Shown: in pieces, positions 58,672 to 64,000 of the stretch
How positions within the stretch are numbered: the first letter of the stretch is position 1
Layout: each line of letters opens with the position of its first letter
DNA from: Schistocephalus solidus
Taxonomy: Eukaryota > Platyhelminthes > Cestoda > Diphyllobothriidea > Diphyllobothriidae
DNA: 64,000 bases
Assembly (NCBI GenBank): GCA_017591395.1
Contig: WEDG01008835.1
Span: 58,072-122,071, forward strand
Reading direction: 5' to 3'
Program-made: the position numbers and the translations under genes
Notes under the pieces: generated by a model
Seen by the model: the letters and a program-made list of their open reading frames with translations, nothing else
Told to the model about the DNA's origin: nothing
Database searches by the model: none

Positions 58672-58720
58672 TGACTGGGGTTACATATTGATTTTAAAAT
58701 TTGGGTATTTTTCAAATCGA

Positions 58721-59739
58721 TAACACGAAAGTGAAATTGTCACTAGTGACCTTTTGCGGAATAAAAGATGTAATATTTGACATATGTGTTTTAAGCAAGG
58801 CACTGCAAGCAAATATCTCCTAGGTAACGAGTTTAAACAGAAAATAGAATTAGCGAAGAGGCTATGCAGGATGAAAAATTATATCAACTGGTATACCAGT
58901 TACTGCAAATTATTCTTCGCTTGAAATAAGGTAAACTTACAAAATTTCAACTTTATTTCTAGAATTAACCTTTATATTCCGTCCTTTTGACGTAAATCTG
59001 CGAAAACTTTAATGAGGCTATGTAGGGTGAAAAAGTTTAAAAACTTTATATTTTACCCTTTTGCAATTGCAATAACTGCAAGTGTGTGCAGCTGATAATG
59101 AGGTAGAAATACAATAAATTGTCAATAATTAAGCTAATATTTTCAACAGGAAACGAAAAAATCGGTTTAAAATTCCAGAATTCACTTATCTTCAAATTTG
59201 AACAAACCGCCTTTGACCTTGAAAAGCGGTAGCACCCGGGAAACCTGAATTTTGATTTGTGGCATCCAGGTCTGTTGATAAATCGCAGGCCACTTTTCTG
59301 CCATTACTTTGCTGGCTACCATGCACTGCTTCATTGTTGTTCAATGGACATGTAAATAGCATGCTGCTGTCGCTCGTCCGTGGCATTAAAGATACCTAAC
59401 GATTACTGTTTTTCGACTTTTCAGAGACCATCGGTCGCTTATTTACTTTTGTGCAGTTGGATTCTATGTACAACAGATTTATCGAACCTGGGGAAACGCA
59501 AACTTTCCTCAAAATATCATTTCTAGGCCACCCCTATCTTTCCTATGCCACAATATAGCCTTATCTTCCATGGTTTTTACCCAAATATACCGTTTTACAG
59601 TAATTTTCGTCATTTAACAGTAACATTGTGACCAATTTTAGACCAGAGCAATTTTTCCCACATTTTGTTACTTTTCTTTAGTTTACTTCTCTTTCATTAA
59701 TCTTCCTTTTCTATAAATACTGATGTGCGTTACCTGCAT
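58721..59739. other. No gene recognised; LINE C 5' flank
   Basis: A 64-codon frame on the minus strand (59,192-59,386) reads CPLNNNEAVHGSQQSNGRKV and ends QGQRRFVQI. It lies 5' of LINE C on the same strand and could be an element 5' piece, a host exon or chance. Paired AATTA/TTATA-type AT-rich DNA covers the remainder. Confidence 0.35.
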
Positions 59740-60711
59740 CTCAGGAGTACACTCAGTTGAGTTTCACTCGATGCGAGATCTGTTGTTAATAGGACGACAG
59801 AGCTTTAATAAGTAGCCTTTGAGCGGGATCTAGATGTGCTGTGCATCACTGAATACTGAGCTCACTCTATTATTTTCGACCCGACGCTCGCCGTAGGTAA
59901 TTTCAAATTTTACCGACAAGACCACGCTGAGAAACAGGTTAATGGTTGCCTTCTTTAGTAAGTCATCCGTTGTATATTTTTCCTTTCAGATGAGCATTTC
60001 CCCTTTTTATGGAAATTTATGCTTTGTTTCAGTCATCCTCCTGCACATAAAAGCGGTAATTGGCTGTGTCTATAGTCCTCCGTGTTATGAAATCGAGCTC
60101 CGTGAGTTATTTGAAAAAGTTGCACCAACTCTTTTTGATTTTAATTTGCCAGAGATAACTAAATTAGCAAATTCCTCTCCTCCAAAACTTCAGAAGTTGG
60201 TCAGTACTATTAACTTTTCAATCATGAACAAACTGGTTAGTTCAGTGACTAGAAATGACAGCATTTTAGATTATATTTTTACAGATGCTGTCCAAACCCT
60301 ATGAATTTTCATCGTGATCTATTCACAAGTGATCTCACACTTATTTACAGTATTTTTTCCAGTCTCTATGTTGGAACTGAAAACCGTCCAAACTTACTTA
60401 TTAAACAATTAAGAGATTTTTTAACTTTACTAAGCAAAATATTCTCATTATTTCTCGAAAACGGTTTCTTTCTCGAAGATTGGAATAATTCAATAATAAT
60501 TCTGGTTTTTAATTCTGTTTCTGTTATTAAATTCTTAACTATCGCTGTGTTCATAAAACGTACTCCCTTGCTAAACTCTTTGAAATCTATTTGCAAAGCT
60601 TACGGACTTTTGGATAATTTACCAAATTCTCTACTTCTCCTAACACGACATTTAACAAAACCTTTCTTTTGAAATCTGCCACATGTCTTTTCTTAATCTT
60701 CTAACCTCTGT
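59740..60711 (+). pseudogene. LINE C copy 2, left part (endonuclease and start of RT)
   Basis: Remnants include VLCITEY, NFKFYRQDHAEKQ, FQMSISPFYGNLCFVSVILL, GCVYSPPCYEIELRELFEKV and LVSSVTRNDSILDYIFTDAV, then NRPNLLIKQLRDFLTLLSKI. An internal deletion near 60,360 joins the end of the endonuclease to the RT. The last recognisable bases, CCACATGTCTTTTCTTAATC (60,679-60,698), match the LINE C RT where 'CHMSFLNLL' is encoded. Confidence 0.8.
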
Positions 60712-62280
60712 CAGTGCTCTTTCAAAAGTCATTTGACTCCGGAACACTTCCTATCGATTGGAAGCTGGCACATGTAACTCCCTTGTACAAAAGCAGTAGC
60801 CGGGCGTCAGTGACAAACTACAGGCCCATAAGCTTGTAATGCATCCTTGGTCAGCTTATGGAAAGGATCATCAAGAGAGAATTGGTGAAATTCCTAGAGA
60901 CTCATAATTTGTTATCAAGCTGTCGACACGGGTTCAGAAAAGGAAGATCATGCCCAACGAATTTGCTGTATTCGCTCCAGAGGTGGATCCAAGCACTTGA
61001 AGATAGACACGCGGCTCACATTGCCTTCATTGACTTTCAAAAGGCCTTCGATACTGTGCCGCACGGGAGACTGCTGTACGAGCTAGAACAAATTGGAATC
61101 AGAGGTAACCTCCTCTAGTGGATCGAAAACTTCCTCGTGGGTCGGTTTCAGGTTGTGAGCATCGGCCAAGAGAGGTCAAATTCTGCTGCGGTCGAGAGTG
61201 GTGTTCCTCAGGGTTCAGTACTAGGGCCAATACTGTTTTAAATATACGTGAACGATTGTGTCAGGAATCTCGACTGTGAAGCAGCAATGTTTGCCGATGA
61301 CATTAAAATCTGGAATGTTATCCAGAGCCCTGCTGACGAAGATAAACTGCAGATCAACTCAATTGTTGGAGGAGGTCGAACTATTGGCTTTTATGGGTTC
61401 AACGTCTATAAGTGAACAATACTTCGCTAAGGCAACCCATTTGGATCCGGTGAAAGTAGAAGTTACTTTCTCAACGGTGAAGCCTTAAAAGACGTGGGAA
61501 CCCCAAAAAGACCTTGATGTGCTGACGACCACCTCCTTAAAACCATCGTCTCACTGCTCGAAAGTGGCGAACAGCGCAATTGCGGTGTTACATGCCATCA
61601 GACGAGCCCTTTTGGGTTTCGATGAAGATCTCGCTAAGACTCTGGAAAATTCAGGCCGAATTTGGGAATATGATATGCAAGCCTGGAAACCCTTGACAGT
61701 TCAAGATCAGAAATGCCTCGAAAGAGACCAGATGAAAGCCACCAAAATGGTTAGAAGTCAAAGCTCCTTGCCATATCCAACCCGCCTAATGAATCTTAAT
61801 CTGTTCCCTTTGAGTTATAGGCAAATGCGTGGTGATCTCCTGCAGACATTCTGCATTGTGAAGGATTGGATTGTTGCCTGGAGTTCTCGGACTTCTTTGA
61901 ATTTGCCGCCACGACCCATCTCCGAGGTCACCCATTGAAACTGCGTGTCCAGCAGGCGAGACTGGATGTGCGCAAGTTCTCCTTCTCTGTCAGAGTGGTT
62001 AAACCATGGAATGCCCTCCCTGAAGACGTTGTGATGTAACCATCGCTGGAAAGTTTTAAAAGGAACCTTGAAATTTTTATGTTCTAAAACGAGCCTGAGC
62101 GATGAGGAATTTATCTTTACCCTCGAGAGTCGTTCACCACTTGTCATATTTTATGACCGCCATTTGTACCTTTGCAACCCACACAGTTTCTTTGTAAGCC
62201 GCACTTAATTTTACGTTACAAATAGGGTACTCAAAGGCCCATGCCTATTTCCCTCATTAAATTGAATTGAATTGAATTGA
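60712..62280 (+). mobile_element. LINE A copy 2, inserted into LINE C copy 2
   Basis: It is 5'-truncated in the RT, beginning LFQKSFDSGTLPIDWKLAHV. It goes on with CRHGFRKGRSCPTNLLYSLQ, FIDFQKAFDTVPHGRLLYEL, SGVPQGSVLGPILF, MFADDIKIWNVI (FADD intact, 61,290-61,301) and the C-terminal KPLTVQDQKCLERDQMKATK. Frameshifts lie near 61,365, 61,410 and 61,900, with stops at 60,839 and 61,240. It ends in a (GAATT)n-type tail (62,261-62,280). Confidence 0.85.
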
Positions 62281-62500
62281 TCATCTTTCCGTAGTAGGTA
62301 TCTATTTTGATCTTTGTAAGGCATTCGAGGAAATGACTAATAGTAAACTTCTGGCTCAACTAAAGGCTAAAGGATTTTGTATTCCCCCTACTGACTTTAT
62401 CCGATCATACATATCCAATCGAAAACAAAAACGGTTTAGTGGGGTCCTCATATACAAGTTCTACCCCGATTGTGGGTACGGTGTTATGTCCTTCGTTGCT
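62281..62500 (+). pseudogene. LINE C copy 2, right part (RT continues after the LINE A insertion)
   Basis: The frame resumes with VVGIYFDLCKAFEE, NSKLLAQLKAKGF and TDFIRSYISNRKQK. These match LINE C at 55,640-55,760 (SVVVIDFNLS, RLLAKIEAIGF, LTDFIRSYLNDRK). The two parts of the C copy are thus continuous apart from about a dozen bases lost or duplicated at the insertion site. Confidence 0.85.
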
Positions 62501-62526
62501 CTTACTTTACAATTATTATATTATAT

Positions 62527-63400
62527 TGTATTTTATTTATTTATTGCCAGTTTATAGGCAAGGTTAAAAAATATATATACAGTAGGGGGTCAAACTGACA
62601 GTGAAAAAATCTCCTGATCGTTGTTTCAGGTGTGTTCAGGAGAAAAAAACTACAGCTTATTGAGTAATAAAAGTTCAGGACAGGGAAGCGTTGACACAGA
62701 GGCCCGGTGAAGAACTTCTCCATTCAGTGCTATGGATCCGGTATCCTGCACCAGCAGGTATGTTGGCGAGCGGCTGTTCGCTGTCGACTGAGAAATAAGC
62801 CGATTGAGGTCTGCAGAGCCAGCAATATTGCCTTCAAAATGAAGTCTGGCACTGGATTCAGAGTCCGTGAACGCCATCAGAACGGAGGAGAGCTTCCATA
62901 GACTCAGCAGCCAAAGGTTTTGGAAGGTGTCCTGAATGTAGAAAACTAGTGACAGGTCGCGTAAAAAAGGGATAGCTTTGCTGAATTTTGATATTTCTAG
63001 GTAGCTTATTCCAGATTGCTATAGCGTTTACAAAAAAACTGTCGGTATCTAACGGTGCGTGCCAAAGGAAGAAATAAAAATATATCTCGATGACTGGTGC
63101 GCCGAGAGTGGTAGAGCTGCCTCAGAGATGTAAGGGGGTTAAATGTATAACTGTTTAAAAGTTTAAACAGTAAAAATATTCCCTTCTGTAATCTGCGAAG
63201 GCACAGCGTGTCAAGGATTGTAAGCTCACAGCGTTGTTGGTAGGACAGGTTTTGGTGTTCTGAATAGAAAACATATTTTCTAAAGAAGTGTTGAACTGAT
63301 TTTATCTTCTTCCTTTCACTGTCGTGCAGAAGGCTAAATAGAAACGAGCAGTATTCCAGACTAGGCCTAACATGCATTTATAGAGGCTGATTCTAATGTT
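62527..63400 (-). mobile_element. LINE D (CR1/Jockey-like), 5'-truncated 3' end
   Basis: The minus-strand frame (63,006-63,377) reads MHVRPSLEYCSFLFSLLHDS, ERKKIKSVQHFFRKYVFYSE, NLSYQQRCELTILDTLCLRR and PLARTVRYRQFFCKRYSNLE. This is the C-terminal RT region of a fourth lineage. A further frame at 62,650-62,877 may be its degraded extension. The 3' tail reads TATTTATTTATTGCC-like at about 62,531. Confidence 0.75.
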
Positions 63401-64000
63401 GAAGGTTTAAAATTTCTGAGAATAAATAGGTTTATTGATTTGGCACTGCTTGGGCACCGTCAAATCCTAAGAACGCAGGAAAAAACAAAAAAACTCCCTT
63501 TTTCATTAACCACTTTTGATTTGGTTTGTTTGTTTGCTTAAAAAGCAGTGTTCGAAATGAAGAGTTTGTTTTAAGTAAAAAAACCTGTTTTCCAAGGTTT
63601 AAAAATAGCAAAATTTGAAGTCAAAACAGTTTTACAGAATGGTGATGAATATATCGTGTAAGAATGGTTAGAGTCAAGACTAGTATGCTATATGTTCAAG
63701 AGTATTCATTCGACAGAGGTAGAAACGTCTGCAGTTGATTTGAAGGGATAAGTACTTCCAATCAGATGCGAGTGCAGTCGACCTAGTTGACTGATTGCTA
63801 AGAAAGGTGAAAAAATAATAGGAGCAGGAAGAGTTCAACGGTAAGATACATTCGATGCAGTCCTACAGTCATCATATTTGTATTATATAACATAGTGTTG
63901 ATATATGTTTGATCTAGCTGTATGAAACAGCTAGAACCATTCGTTCCATAAAGCTATATCAAAACCTAGTCTTTCGGCTCGTTGCGCATTCGAATTACAT
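63401..64000. other. No gene recognised
   Basis: Only short anonymous frames to the end of the window. Confidence 0.4.

Larger units (their letters stand above)
53985..58720 (-). mobile_element. LINE C (CR1/Jockey-like), nearly full length with ORF1 and ORF2
   Basis: On the minus strand it runs from ORF1 (58,671-57,771) through the APE endonuclease (57,522-56,950), RT (56,361-54,583) and a 3' UTR ending in a (TAAA)n-type tail at about 53,985-54,001. A second copy lies on the plus strand at 59,740-62,500, split by LINE A. Several stops and one catalytic change make this copy inactive. Confidence 0.85.

Overview
This window looks like genomic DNA from a flatworm, most likely a tapeworm of the diphyllobothriidean group (the Spirometra / Schistocephalus / Dibothriocephalus kind). 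That placement is inference. It rests on the non-LTR retrotransposons with an APE endonuclease, a reverse transcriptase (RT) and a C-terminal run of C2H2 zinc fingers, as repeatedly annotated in those genomes, and on small exons far apart with GT..AG introns filled by repeats. There is no operon structure, ribosome-binding-site pattern or bacterial gene density. Most open frames here are decayed transposon or chance frames.

Host genes. The best-supported gene lies on the minus strand between 45,972 and 30,768. It is a WIP/verprolin (WAS/WASL-interacting protein) homologue: exon 1 has a poly-proline start and a WH2 actin-binding motif, exons 2 and 3 are Gly- and Pro-rich, and exon 4 carries the WASP-binding motif. 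Exon phases agree except that exon 3 carries one base too many. The last exon was not found. A short 3'-terminal exon of an unidentified gene ends at 46,458, about 0.5 kb upstream of the WIP start. At the left edge (1,543-1,890, minus) are the last two exons of a coiled-coil protein.

Mobile elements, left to right: tRNA-Arg-derived SINE copies, some in head-to-tail dimers; a family of AT-rich long-inverted-repeat foldback elements (3.2-4.3, 7.4-8.3, 8.7-9.7 and 41.4-42.3 kb), the first with a small perfect-TIR MITE inside; two MITE-like elements whose interiors are degenerate TTAGGG repeats (12.0 and 39.9 kb); three degenerate copies of the zinc-finger retrotransposon (15.05-18.6, 18.6-24.05 and 32.3-35.5 kb) plus solo copies of its 3' end; a tandemly duplicated remnant of another RT around 36.3-39.0 kb; then 48.7-63.4 kb, almost wholly CR1/Jockey-like LINEs of four kinds, called A, B, C and D here. 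One C copy is split by an inserted A copy.

No complete intact protein-coding gene is present, and I see no CRISPR, operon or defence system. The most unusual items are the telomere-repeat-filled MITEs, the SINE dimers, the split LINE, and the one-base frame break in the WIP exon.
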